A DNA stretch of 64,000 bases from HT1-32 sp040219025 (GCA_040219025.1 JAVJTE010000019.1:1-64000); one strand, 5' to 3'. Numbered from the stretch's first letter, positions 1 through 8,536 are shown. The notes: generated by a model from the letters alone, not told the origin. Numbers and translations: made by a program.

Positions 1-1018
1 TGCGGATCACGTTGGTGTAAACGTCCTGCGCGGTCAGGCTCCAGCCCGAGGTCTGGCAGTGGGTGCGCAAGGACAGCGACTTATCGTTCTTCGGGTCGAA
101 CTGTTTGATCAGCTTGGCCCACAACAGCCGCGCGGCGCGCATCTTGGCCACTTCCATGAAGAAGTTCATGCCGATGGCCCAGAAGAAACTGAGACGCGGC
201 GCAAATGCGTCGATCCCCAGCCCCGCGTTCATCCCCGCGCGGGCGTACTCCACGCCGTCCGCCAGCGTATAGGCGAGTTCCAGGTCCGCCGTCGCGCCCG
301 CTTCCTGCATGTGATAGCCGGAGATGGAAATGGAATTGAACTTCGGCATCTTCGTCGAGGTGAACGCGAAGATATCCGAGATAATGCGCATGCTCGGCAC
401 GGGCGGGAAAATATAGGTGTTGCGCACCATGAACTCTTTCAGAATGTCATTCTGAATGGTCCCCGAAAGCTGTTCCGGGGCCACGCCCTGTTCTTCACCC
501 GCAACAATGAACAGTGCCATGATCGGCAATACCGCGCCATTCATGGTCATCGACACACTCATCTTGTCGAGCGGGATGCCGTCAAACAGGGTGCGCATGT
601 CCATAATCGAATCGATGGCCACACCGGCCATGCCGACATCACCGGCAACCCGCTGATGGTCTGAATCGTACCCACGGTGGGTCGCCAGATCGAAGGCAAC
701 GGAGAGGCCTTTCTGGCCTGCTGCCAGGTTGCGCCGGTAGAACGCGTTGCTCTCCTGCGCGGTGGAGAAGCCGGCATACTGGCGGATGGTCCAGGGCTTG
801 GTGACATACATCGTCGGGTAGGGACCACGCAGATAGGGTGCGATACCCGGATAACCGGCCGTGAAATCCAGCCCGGCCACATCTTCCGGTGCGTAGGCCA
901 GCTTCACGTCAATACCTTCCGGCGTCGCCCAGGATGCTGCCTCATAACGCGGGCTGGCAACGGATGGTCCGTTGTCGGCTGACAGGGAAAGGGTTGAGAA
1001 ATCCGGTAATCCGCTCAT
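1..1018 (-). CDS. mutB: Methylmalonyl-CoA mutase large (catalytic) subunit, N-terminal part; C-terminus beyond left edge
   Basis: The reverse strand is open from an ATG at 1018 to the window edge, giving about 339 codons. The translation begins MSGLPDFSTLSLSAD and carries the family stretches YPTMYVTKPWTIRQYAGF, KGLSVAFDLATHRGYDS and SVSMTMNGAVLPIMALF. It ends in the region LSLRTHCQTSGWSLTAQDVY. These are hallmarks of the substrate-binding TIM barrel of the catalytic subunit, which interconverts (R)-methylmalonyl-CoA and succinyl-CoA with adenosylcobalamin. The cobalamin-binding domain lies outside the window. The start overlaps the stop of the small-subunit gene as ATGA, so the two are translationally coupled. 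The enzyme would drain propionyl-CoA into the TCA cycle. Confidence 0.96.
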   Translation of the reverse strand, partial: MSGLPDFSTLSLSADNGPSVASPRYEAASWATPEGIDVKLAYAPEDVAGLDFTAGYPGIAPYLRGPYPTMYVTKPWTIRQYAGFSTAQESNAFYRRNLAAGQKGLSVAFDLATHRGYDSDHQRVAGDVGMAGVAIDSIMDMRTLFDGIPLDKMSVSMTMNGAVLPIMALFIVAGEEQGVAPEQLSGTIQNDILKEFMVRNTYIFPPVPSMRIISDIFAFTSTKMPKFNSISISGYHMQEAGATADLELAYTLADGVEYARAGMNAGLGIDAFAPRLSFFWAIGMNFFMEVAKMRAARLLWAKLIKQFDPKNDKSLSLRTHCQTSGWSLTAQDVYTNVIR

Positions 1019-2961
1019 GCTTGGCCTCCTTCAAGCCGGTCATAGATGCCGCCCAGAAAACTCTCGGCATCCGAGCCAGCAAAGATACAGCCGTCAATTC
1101 CGGCGGCTGTATAGTCCGCTTCCGCCGCTCCCGGTCGTCCGGCAAGCCAGACCCGTGCTGCACCGGATGCCTTCAGGGCTGTTGCCAGTCCGACAGCGCG
1201 CCCGGCGTAGATATCATCACCGGAACAGAGCACCGCCTCACGGCAGCCGCTTGCCTGAAAGGCCGCAACAATTTCTGCATCCCCGGCATCAGACGGGCCA
1301 TCGGTGATGGTCACCCCGCCTGCGGCAGCCAGATTACGGGCAAACATCGCCCGGGCTGAAAAGTCTGCGAGCGATCCGATAAACGCCCCGAAAAGCGCCG
1401 GTCGCCTGCCGTTGCGTTCAAGATAACGATCCGACCGGTCACGCAGGGCTTCATAGACGGCTGAAGGCCGGAATTCGGTCAGGGGGCGAGCCGTACTCTC
1501 CCGGGAAGCCAACAGAACCTCAGATATCTGCTGGACGGTAGCACCATCGTCCAGCGCGGCGGCAACAGTCGCATAGGAGGGGTTCTCCAGCCCCGCCAGA
1601 ACGCGGCTGTCATCCGGCCGCTCCGGCTCAGGGATCGTGACCAGATTTACCTCTGCTGTTTCCTCATCAAGATAGGGAAACTCGCTGACGCCGGTGACCG
1701 GCAACTTCCGGTGCGCGGCATCCCGGCGCTTTCGCTCGACACACGCGGCAACCTGATCCTGAAACCAGCCCTCCTGCAGGGCAGTGACCATGCCGCCACC
1801 GGCCTCGATCTTCTGGAACAGTTCCCAGGCACGGTCCGCCAGACGGTCTGTCAGATGCTCGATGGCGTAAGAACCCGCAGCCGGGTCACATACCGCACCG
1901 AGATGGCTTTCCTCATTCAGGATGACCTGGATATTGCGCGCCATTGCGATGGACAGTTGCGATCCTTCACCCTGCATTGCCCAGGCATAAGGCAGCACCG
2001 TGATCGAGAAGGCACCGCCGATCGCACCGGCCATGCCTGCCGCGGTTCCCCGGAGCATATTCACCCAGGGATCACGGCGGGTATACATGGCGGAGGCGGA
2101 AATCGCCTCAATGATCGCGGGATTCTCAACCGCACCGCTGGCTTGCAGAACCCGCTGCCACATACGCAGGCCGGCCCGCAGTTTGGCGATGGAGATGAAC
2201 AGATCAGAGGAGGTGCTTAACCTGAGGCGGACCATATCCGCCGCAGCCTGAACCGGCATCCCGGCAGTGATCCCGGCCCGCAGGTAATGCACAGCTGTGG
2301 CAAGGACCGCAGCAAGTTCCTGAACCTCGGTGGCACCGGCCTGCTCATAGACCGCGCCATCAGAGATAAGATTAACATAATCAATATGCTGAACTGAATT
2401 TCTAAAGTCAGATATAAACTTCTGGACGTCAAAAGACATCCGGCCGGTTGCGGCCATCCGGCCGACCGGATCACTCCGGAAGGCCTGCAGTCGCCGTTCC
2501 TGTCGACCGGCTTCCGCATCCACCAGCGCCAGCTGGGCCAGCGCCATATCACCGGCTTCAATGCAGACATCCGTCTCCATATCAAGCCGCTGTGCCTGTT
2601 CCGGGCCGGACAGGACAACGCCGTCACCTGTACCCGGAGCCGTTTCAAGCCGCACCAGACAGGATGTCGCACCACAGCGACGGTGTTCGGCAATCTGTAG
2701 CGAGGCTTCAGCCGCATCGGGATGGGTGACAAGCGTCCGGATGTCCCACGGCCCCTGACGGGCCGGTACCGGCTCGCCGGTGTCGGGGCGCGTGGTATAG
2801 AGCGGCTCGATCCGGATATCATCATAGGTTCGGGAGACCAGGGCCTTGTCGAAATCGCGCCCCTTGAGTGCGCTTTCGACAAGCGCCAGCCAGTCTGATT
2901 CACCCGGCAGGGAAAAGCCCTCCGACAGATCAGGTTCGGGCAGATCTTCGACATTCGCCAA
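1015..2961 (-). CDS. mutA: Methylmalonyl-CoA mutase small subunit
   Basis: This is the non-catalytic partner of the heterodimeric mutase. It keeps the barrel fold (MSFDVQKFISDFRNSVQHID; YTRRDPWVNMLRGTAAGMAG; NIQVILNEESHLGAVCDPAAGSY in pieces) and a degenerate C-terminal domain. The open frame reaches an ATG at 3000 (661 aa), but that start has no good ribosome site. A TTG at 2961 has GGAG six bases upstream and gives a 648-aa protein starting ANVEDLPEPDLSEGF, which fits the family better. That start is therefore chosen. The gene is followed directly by the large subunit (4-bp overlap). It lies 81 bp or more downstream of znuB on the same strand, with no obvious terminator between them. Confidence 0.93.
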   Translation of the reverse strand: MANVEDLPEPDLSEGFSLPGESDWLALVESALKGRDFDKALVSRTYDDIRIEPLYTTRPDTGEPVPARQGPWDIRTLVTHPDAAEASLQIAEHRRCGATSCLVRLETAPGTGDGVVLSGPEQAQRLDMETDVCIEAGDMALAQLALVDAEAGRQERRLQAFRSDPVGRMAATGRMSFDVQKFISDFRNSVQHIDYVNLISDGAVYEQAGATEVQELAAVLATAVHYLRAGITAGMPVQAAADMVRLRLSTSSDLFISIAKLRAGLRMWQRVLQASGAVENPAIIEAISASAMYTRRDPWVNMLRGTAAGMAGAIGGAFSITVLPYAWAMQGEGSQLSIAMARNIQVILNEESHLGAVCDPAAGSYAIEHLTDRLADRAWELFQKIEAGGGMVTALQEGWFQDQVAACVERKRRDAAHRKLPVTGVSEFPYLDEETAEVNLVTIPEPERPDDSRVLAGLENPSYATVAAALDDGATVQQISEVLLASRESTARPLTEFRPSAVYEALRDRSDRYLERNGRRPALFGAFIGSLADFSARAMFARNLAAAGGVTITDGPSDAGDAEIVAAFQASGCREAVLCSGDDIYAGRAVGLATALKASGAARVWLAGRPGAAEADYTAAGIDGCIFAGSDAESFLGGIYDRLEGGQA

Positions 2962-3081
2962 GGGACGCTCCTTACACCGGAAATATTGCAGACAGGGCAT
3001 AGGCTACCCAACAGCAGGTTTTCCGCAAGTATAGCTGACTCCGTCGATCTGTCCCATGCCGAACAGCCTGCAAGCCGCTAC

Positions 3082-3888
3082 CTATCTCTTTGCGCTGATG
3101 GCCCGGAGAGAGGGGGCGAGAAGACTGAGGGCAAAGATCAGAGCAGCCGCGACAACAATTGTCGGCCCGGCCGGAGTGTCGAAACGAACGGCCGCAAACA
3201 GGCCGAGAGGTACTGTGACCGCCCCGATCACTGCCGCCAGCACAGCCATCTGCTCCGGCGTTCGCGCAAACGACCGGGCAGCCGCAGCCGGGATGATCAG
3301 CATCGACGTGATCAGCAGAATACCGACAACTTTCATGGCGATGGCAATGACAACCGCAATCATCAGAACAAGCGCGCCCTCGACGAGCGTCGTGCGAATC
3401 CCCTCGGCCTCCGCCAGTTCGGCATTTACCGTCGCCGCCAGCAATGACCGCCAGAGACTGATCAGCAAAGCCAGAACCATAAAGCCGCCGCCATAGATCA
3501 GCGTGATATCATCCCGCCCGACAGCCAGAATATCACCAAACAGATAGCTCAGCAGGTCAACCCGCACCGAAACGGCAACAGCGACAACGACCAGGCCGAT
3601 GGAGAGGGAGGCATGCGAGAGAATACCGAGCAGGGTGTCATTCGGAATCGCCCGCACACGACGCATGAGGATCAGGCAGGCAGCAATGGCCACGGCAACG
3701 GCCAGTACACCGAATGATACGTTGACGCCGAGCAGCAGCCCCAGCGCCACACCAAGCAGTCCGCTGTGTGAAACCGTATCCCCGAAATAAGCCATTCGCC
3801 GCCAGACAATGAAACATCCGAGCGGACCGGCAACGAGGGCGACACCGATGCCGCCTATCAGGGCGCGGACAAGAAAGTCGTCAAACAT
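3082..3888 (-). CDS. znuB: Zinc ABC transporter, membrane permease
   Basis: This 268-aa, very hydrophobic protein has about eight predicted membrane segments. It begins MFDDFLVRALIGGIGVALVAGPLGCFIVWRRM (given in part). The features GDTVSHSGLLGVALGL, RVDLLSYLFGDILAV and LLITSMLIIPAAAARSFART are typical of the ABC-3 family of zinc/manganese permeases. The start overlaps the end of znuC, so the two are co-translated. The periplasmic zinc-binding protein ZnuA is not encoded in the window. The Zur box upstream of znuC supports zinc rather than manganese or iron as the substrate. Confidence 0.93.
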   Translation of the reverse strand: MFDDFLVRALIGGIGVALVAGPLGCFIVWRRMAYFGDTVSHSGLLGVALGLLLGVNVSFGVLAVAVAIAACLILMRRVRAIPNDTLLGILSHASLSIGLVVVAVAVSVRVDLLSYLFGDILAVGRDDITLIYGGGFMVLALLISLWRSLLAATVNAELAEAEGIRTTLVEGALVLMIAVVIAIAMKVVGILLITSMLIIPAAAARSFARTPEQMAVLAAVIGAVTVPLGLFAAVRFDTPAGPTIVVAAALIFALSLLAPSLRAISAKR

Positions 3889-4730
3889 CAGTGCTGGTGA
3901 TCCTCTGCACAGGTATCCGGCGTACCGTCGGCAATCTGGCCGTCAAGATGATGGTGATGGTCGTGACGATGGGTGTAGACGGCGAACGCGTCTGCCGCCC
4001 TTGGCCCGAACAGGCGGGTATATTCAGGATTGGCGCCAACATCCCCCGGCACGCCGGAGCAGCAGACATGCCCGTTGAGACAAACCACCCGGTCCGTCGA
4101 TGACATGACAATATGCAAATCGTGAGAAACCATCAGCACGCCGCATTGCCGGTTGTCACGGATCTGCGCAATCAGGTCGTAGAGCGCGATCTCTCCGGCG
4201 AAATCGACACCCTGCACCGGTTCGTCCAGCACCAGCAGGTCAGGCCGCCCGGCAAGGGCACGGGCCAGCAGCACGCGCCGGAACTCGCCGCCACTCAGCG
4301 TCTGGACGGCAGCATCGATCAGATGTTCAACCCCCGTTTCCGCGAGCGCTGCACGGATTGTCCGGTCATCATGGCGTGCCGTCAGTGACATCAGCCGCCC
4401 GACCGAAAGCGGCATTGTCCAGTCGACACTGAAATGTTGCGGCACATATCCGACCTGCAGGCCGGCCCGCCGTTCAATCACGCCCTGACCGGGCTTTAAC
4501 AGCCCCAGAATGCAGCGCACCAGCGTCGTCTTTCCGCCACCGTTCGGGCCGATCAGGGTGACGATTTCATTGCTGCCAATGTCCAGGGAAACCGACTGCA
4601 GGATGTCTTTGCCGCCAAGCGTCAGGCTGACATCCCTGAGATGTACGAGGTGAGTTGAGTGCAAAACAGCCTGCTCGGATGAATTTCGGTAACCGGCAGC
4701 GGGGTGCGGGCCGCCCGCTGCCTGTGCCAT
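3888..4730 (-). CDS. znuC: Zinc ABC transporter, ATP-binding protein
   Basis: This ABC ATPase has Walker A GPNGGGKTTL, signature LSGGEFRRVLLARAL and Walker B LLVLDEPVQGVDF. Its C-terminal tail is histidine-rich (THRHDHHHHLDG), as often seen in ZnuC and presumed to bind zinc. It pairs with znuB, overlapping by one base. The start is uncertain. The ATG at 4730 sits on the edge of the Zur box, whose embedded TATAAT would place the transcript start near 4730, so this ATG would be leaderless. A TTG at 4664 gives a protein starting with HSTHLVHLRDVSLTLGGKD, close to where ZnuC homology normally begins. The longer form is listed. Confidence 0.93.
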   Translation of the reverse strand: MAQAAGGPHPAAGYRNSSEQAVLHSTHLVHLRDVSLTLGGKDILQSVSLDIGSNEIVTLIGPNGGGKTTLVRCILGLLKPGQGVIERRAGLQVGYVPQHFSVDWTMPLSVGRLMSLTARHDDRTIRAALAETGVEHLIDAAVQTLSGGEFRRVLLARALAGRPDLLVLDEPVQGVDFAGEIALYDLIAQIRDNRQCGVLMVSHDLHIVMSSTDRVVCLNGHVCCSGVPGDVGANPEYTRLFGPRAADAFAVYTHRHDHHHHLDGQIADGTPDTCAEDHQH

Positions 4731-4746
4731 TGTTATATTATAACAA
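4730..4746. promoter_or_regulatory. Zur operator (zinc box) in front of znuCB
   Basis: TTGTTATATTATAACAA is a 17-bp palindrome, perfect apart from its central base. It matches the alphaproteobacterial Zur box core GTTATA-N-TATAAC. It lies in the 24-bp gap between the zur stop and the first possible znuC start. Read on the reverse strand it contains a TATAAT (4742-4737) that could be the -10 element, so bound Zur would block the promoter directly. The zur gene is next door. Confidence 0.88.
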
Positions 4747-4754
4747 TACCGGGT

Positions 4755-5177
4755 TCAGCCATTCATTTCTGCGGCGGGTGCAGCGGCAAGACAATCGGCA
4801 CAAAGACCGATCAGCTCGACACGGGTACGGTTCACGGCAAATCCCAGGGCTGCCGTTCGTTTGCGCATATCATCCTCAATCGCATCAAGCGGCAGCTCGC
4901 TGACAGCCGCACAGCTCTCGCATATGGCAAATCCGACATCATCCTCATGGCCGTGCTGATCACAGGCCACAAAGGCATTCAGGCTTTCTATGCGATGTAC
5001 GTGCCCGTCAGCGCAGAGCCGGTCGAGAGCCCGGTAGACCTGGGGCGGTGCGGACATGCCATCGTTCTGCAACTCTGCCAGAATCTGATAGGCACCAAGT
5101 GCCCGGCCCGACGTCTGCAGAATGCGCAGAACCGCCATCTGGTTGGAGGTAAGTTTTCCGGATGCTGTGCGTACCAT
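4755..5177 (-). CDS. zur: Zinc uptake regulator, Fur family
   Basis: This Fur-family repressor is 140 aa from the ATG at 5177. A TTG at 5225 would add 16 residues but is less likely. The N-terminal winged helix includes LTSNQMAVLRILQTSGRALGA and PPQVYRALDRLCADGHVHRI. The metal-binding half has CDQHGHEDDVGFAICESC and a C-terminal GLCADCLAA, so two CxxC pairs are available for a structural zinc. It is directly upstream of znuCB on the same strand with a Zur box between. It can therefore control znuCB without blocking its own transcription, and it is identified as Zur rather than Fur by that context. Confidence 0.9.
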   Translation of the reverse strand: MVRTASGKLTSNQMAVLRILQTSGRALGAYQILAELQNDGMSAPPQVYRALDRLCADGHVHRIESLNAFVACDQHGHEDDVGFAICESCAAVSELPLDAIEDDMRKRTAALGFAVNRTRVELIGLCADCLAAAPAAEMNG

Positions 5178-5226
5178 AGAAGGACAGTACACCGCTTCGG
5201 CGACTGGCGAAATGCCGTTCCACAAG

Positions 5227-5262
5227 TATCATTCGATCATCGTCAATCCGCACAGAATGAAA
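5227..5262. promoter_or_regulatory. Possible degenerate IclR-type operator pair upstream of leuC-like gene
   Basis: TATCATTCGATCATC (5227-5241) matches the distal element of the tctC promoter, read in its direction of transcription, at 11 of 15 positions. CCGCACAGAATGAAA (5248-5262) matches TTTCATCGAATGAAA at 10 of 15, including a full GAATGAAA half. The two starts are 21 bp apart, as in the clear pairs at 9275 and 18070. The pair ends 67 bp before the leuC ATG, similar to the tctC arrangement. The match is weak and could be chance. The gap also holds the zur promoter on the other strand. Confidence 0.35.
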
Positions 5263-5329
5263 TCACGGTTTCACCAGTCGGTACTGCATGATACCTTAGA
5301 GCACAGGAAATAATGACAAGTTGGACATC

Positions 5330-6739
5330 ATGACACGACAGCAAACGCTCTTCGACAAGATATGGGAAAGCCATACCATTCTGGAACAACCGGACGGTGA
5401 CACATTGCTGTATGTCGACCGCCTGCTGACGCAGGAGAATTCCTTCCATGCCTTCGACAATCTGCGCCGCGACGGCCATACAGTGCGCAATCCCGGTCAG
5501 GTTTTCAATTTCTCCGACCATTATGTGCCGACCCGTCAGGATGGCGCTAAACCCGACCCGGCAATTGCCAAAATGGTCGACATCATCCGCGCTGACGCTG
5601 AGCAGTATGGCACGCGGCTGTTCGGTCCGGACGATCCTGACCGCGGCATTCTGCATGTTGTCGGCCCGGAACAGGGCATCACCCAGCCGGGCCTGATCAT
5701 CGCCGGTGCTGACAGCCACACCTCGACCCACGGGGCGCTCGGCGCTTTCGGATTCGGCGTCGGTTCTTCGGAAACCGCCCATATCATGGCGACCCAGTCG
5801 ATCTGGCGGAAGCGGCCCAAAACCATGCGGATCACCATCGACGGCAAACTTGGCTACGGCGTCTCGGCAAAGGACATTATTCTTGCCATCATCGGCAAGA
5901 TCGGAGCCGGTGGTGCTGTCGGGCATGTCATTGAATATGCCGGCTCAACCATCGCCGGTATGACCGTCGAACAGCGCATGACCATCTGCAACATGTCGAT
6001 CGAGGCCGGTGCCCGTGCCGGGCTGGTATCCCCGGATGCGAAAACCATCGACTATGTCAAAGGCAGACCCTATGCCCCGTCTGCTGACAAACAGGATCAG
6101 GCCGTCGCTTTCTGGCTGGCACTGGCAACCGATGACGGTGCCGTCTTCGACCGTGACGAAGCGCTCGATGCGGCATCGGTCGCACCGATGGCAAGCTGGG
6201 GGAACTCCCCGGAAGATGTGTCGCCGATTGACGGAATTGTGCCCGATCCCGCTGCGGAGACCAGTGACTTCCGTCGCCGGAAAATGGAACGCGCACTCGA
6301 TTATATGGGGCTGAAAGCCGGTATGAAGCTGACCGAAATTCCGATCGATCAGGTTTTCATCGGATCCTGCACCAATGGCCGGATCGAGGATCTGCGGGCA
6401 GCCGCTGATGTACTTCGTGGCCGCAGCACCAGAATACCGGGCATGGTTGTCCCGGGCTCCCGCAGCGTCAAACGGCAGGCCGAGGAAGAAGGGCTGGACC
6501 GGGTGTTCACGGAGGCCGGGCTTGAATGGCATGATGCCGGCTGCTCCATGTGCGTTGCGATCAACGGTGACAATGTCGCGAAGGGCAAGCGCTGTGCATC
6601 GACATCCAACCGCAACTTTGAAGGGCGACAGGGCAGGGGCTCGCGTACTCACCTGGTCAGCCCGATGATGGCGGCGGCGGCTGCGATAACCGGACATCTG
6701 ACCGATGTCCGCGAACTGGGCGAGGAGGGCCGGTCATGA
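5330..6739 (+). CDS. Aconitase-family isomerase/dehydratase large subunit, LeuC-like (probably catabolic)
   Basis: This 469-aa protein starts at the ATG at 5330 (TTG at 5321 is possible). It resembles the large subunit of 3-isopropylmalate dehydratase. The 4Fe-4S ligands are C347 (GSCTNGRIEDL), C405 and C408 (GCSMC). The ends GADSHTSTHGALGAFGFGVG and STSNRNFEGRQGRGSRTHL are conserved. Several positions usually fixed in leucine-pathway LeuC differ: CTNG for CTNS, CVAINGD for CLGMNPD, KGKRCAS for xGERCAS. No leuA or leuB is nearby. Its partners are an enolase-superfamily gene and IclR, so it more likely hydrates or dehydrates another branched hydroxy-diacid (citraconate/methylmalate type). The next gene overlaps by ATGA. 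Confidence 0.85.
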   Translation: MTRQQTLFDKIWESHTILEQPDGDTLLYVDRLLTQENSFHAFDNLRRDGHTVRNPGQVFNFSDHYVPTRQDGAKPDPAIAKMVDIIRADAEQYGTRLFGPDDPDRGILHVVGPEQGITQPGLIIAGADSHTSTHGALGAFGFGVGSSETAHIMATQSIWRKRPKTMRITIDGKLGYGVSAKDIILAIIGKIGAGGAVGHVIEYAGSTIAGMTVEQRMTICNMSIEAGARAGLVSPDAKTIDYVKGRPYAPSADKQDQAVAFWLALATDDGAVFDRDEALDAASVAPMASWGNSPEDVSPIDGIVPDPAAETSDFRRRKMERALDYMGLKAGMKLTEIPIDQVFIGSCTNGRIEDLRAAADVLRGRSTRIPGMVVPGSRSVKRQAEEEGLDRVFTEAGLEWHDAGCSMCVAINGDNVAKGKRCASTSNRNFEGRQGRGSRTHLVSPMMAAAAAITGHLTDVRELGEEGRS

Positions 6740-7353
6740 AACCGATTACAAAAGTCACCGAACGCGCCGTCGCCATTGACCAGATCAATGTGAATACGGA
6801 TCAGATCTTTCCGGCGCGGTTTCTGAAGAACCCCCGGTCCGTCGGCTATGAACAGTTTCTGTTCCATGACCTTCGCTATGATGAATCCGGTGCCAAACGG
6901 GAACAGTTCCCGCTCAACAAGGATGCCTACAGCGATGCTGCGATCATCGTCAGCGACCAGAATTTCGGCTGCGGCTCATCCCGGGAAGGCGCTGTCTACG
7001 CCCTCGTCGATGCCGGTTTCCGCTGCCTGATCGCACCCAGCTTCGGCGATATTTTTGCTGCGAACTGTGTCAAGAACGGGCTGCTGACCGTTGTCCTGCC
7101 GGCTGATGTCTGCGCCGAACTCCGACGGCAGATTACCGACAGCAATGGTGCCCCCGTCAGCGTCGATCTTCCGGCACAAACCATTGAAGCGCCTTCGGGA
7201 GAAAAATACAGCTTCGATATCGAACCGTTTGCCAAGGAATGCCTGACCAAAGGGCTAGATGAAATCGGCATTACCCTGAGCTATGGCGACAAGATTGACG
7301 GGTTCGAGAAAAGCTGGCGCACAAAAACCCCCTGGCTGGAGCGTAACGCCTGA
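6736..7353 (+). CDS. Aconitase-family small subunit, LeuD-like
   Basis: This 205-aa swivelling domain subunit completes the LeuC-like enzyme. It shows the family patterns NVNTDQIFPARFLKNP, NFGCGSSREGAVYAL, DAGFRCLIAPSFGDIFAANC and KNGLLTVVLPAD. It overlaps the large-subunit stop by four bases and the following enolase-superfamily gene by a few bases, so the three form one translational unit. As with its partner, the sequence alone does not fix the substrate. The absence of other leucine-biosynthesis genes argues for a catabolic role. Confidence 0.87.
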   Translation: MKPITKVTERAVAIDQINVNTDQIFPARFLKNPRSVGYEQFLFHDLRYDESGAKREQFPLNKDAYSDAAIIVSDQNFGCGSSREGAVYALVDAGFRCLIAPSFGDIFAANCVKNGLLTVVLPADVCAELRRQITDSNGAPVSVDLPAQTIEAPSGEKYSFDIEPFAKECLTKGLDEIGITLSYGDKIDGFEKSWRTKTPWLERNA

Positions 7354-8435
7354 TGAGCAAGCAACTTGCAGGACTGGTAATCCGGGAAATCAATCTTCCC
7401 CTCCATACCCCCTACAAACTCTCCTATCGCAATTATACAGAGTTTGAGCCCATCCTTGTCGAAGCCATCGGCGAAGACGGTGTGATCGGCTGGGGCGAGG
7501 GACATATCTCGCCCGGGTCGAGCAGTGAAACGCGGGAAGGGGGATGGGCCTTCGTCTCGGAACTCTCAGCCAGGATAGCCGGCATGAGCCTGGCGGATGC
7601 GAAGGCAGTGGTCACCCGTCGCATGGCCGAAAGCAAAGTCGCCGCGACATCCATCATCACCGCCATCGAGATGCTGCAGAACCACAGCATGCTGACGGTT
7701 GATGCCGATACACGGCTTCCGCTGCTGACCCCGTTCAATGCAAATGACGATGCAGGGATTGCACGGGAAGTGGAGCAGCGGCTCGCCGCCGGATTCCGCA
7801 CCTTCAAGATCAAGGTGGGGCAGGATGTGGAGGATGATATCAGACGGTTCGGTGTCATCCAGAAGAGCACCGCTGGCCGCGCGACCCTGCGGGTAGACGC
7901 CAACCGCGCCTATTCACGCGAAGACGGCATCAGGTTCGCCTCCTCGATCAATCCGGAGGGCGTTGAACTGTTTGAACAGCCCTGCGATTCTGAAGACTGG
8001 GACGCCAATGCAGCTGTTGCCGCCGCGTCGAACGTGCCGCTGATGCTGGATGAACCGATCTGCGCGCTACCGGATATCGAGCGGGCAGCAACCATCAAGG
8101 GGGTTGGTTTCTGCAAGCTCAAACTGAAGCGGTTTGGCGGCCTTGATCTGCTTCGCGAATCTCTTGATGCGGTTCGGGAACATGGCATGGAACCGGTTCT
8201 GGGGGACGGGCTGTCGAGCGAGGTCTGCTGCTGGATGGAAGCCTGCGTTGCCCGGCATACCATTCGCAACGCCGGGGAATTCAACGGTTTTCTGAAACCG
8301 TCAGGGCGGCTGTTTGCCAACCCGCTCCGGTTCGAGGACGGAGATATCATTATGCCAGCCGGCTATTGGCCGGAGATGGACCGCAACAAACTTGCCGAAG
8401 CCGAAACACGGGCGAAGAGCTTCGGAGAATGCTGA
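7353..8435 (+). CDS. Enolase-superfamily (mandelate racemase/muconate-lactonizing) enzyme
   Basis: This 360-aa protein has an N-terminal capping domain and a beta-barrel domain. The catalytic layout is complete: FKIKVG (K152, K154), metal ligands D182 (RVDANRAY), E208 (LFEQP) and D233/E234 (MLDEP), and a second lysine set K255/K257/K259 (CKLKLKRFGG). A KxK plus an opposing lysine points to the muconate-cycloisomerase/dipeptide-epimerase subgroup. These abstract a proton next to a carboxylate to epimerise, cycloisomerise or dehydrate. The first codons overlap the LeuD-like gene. The substrate is presumably the same acid handled by the LeuCD-like enzyme, which is inference. Confidence 0.88.
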   Translation: MSKQLAGLVIREINLPLHTPYKLSYRNYTEFEPILVEAIGEDGVIGWGEGHISPGSSSETREGGWAFVSELSARIAGMSLADAKAVVTRRMAESKVAATSIITAIEMLQNHSMLTVDADTRLPLLTPFNANDDAGIAREVEQRLAAGFRTFKIKVGQDVEDDIRRFGVIQKSTAGRATLRVDANRAYSREDGIRFASSINPEGVELFEQPCDSEDWDANAAVAAASNVPLMLDEPICALPDIERAATIKGVGFCKLKLKRFGGLDLLRESLDAVREHGMEPVLGDGLSSEVCCWMEACVARHTIRNAGEFNGFLKPSGRLFANPLRFEDGDIIMPAGYWPEMDRNKLAEAETRAKSFGEC

Positions 8436-8536
8436 CCGGATTAATCCATCCCTGCTGTGTAGAATCGTAAGACCGTGGTAAGTTCCAGAAGATAGGTTGG
8501 CAAAACTAAAAACACTTACGCCGAAAGCAGAGACAT

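Noticed and set aside
5945..6697. 250-codon reverse open frame opposite the LeuC-like gene
   Set aside because: It is antisense to a conserved Fe-S enzyme and has no start context.
5330..7353. Leucine biosynthesis operon
   Set aside because: leuA and leuB are missing, conserved residues differ, and the neighbours are catabolic.
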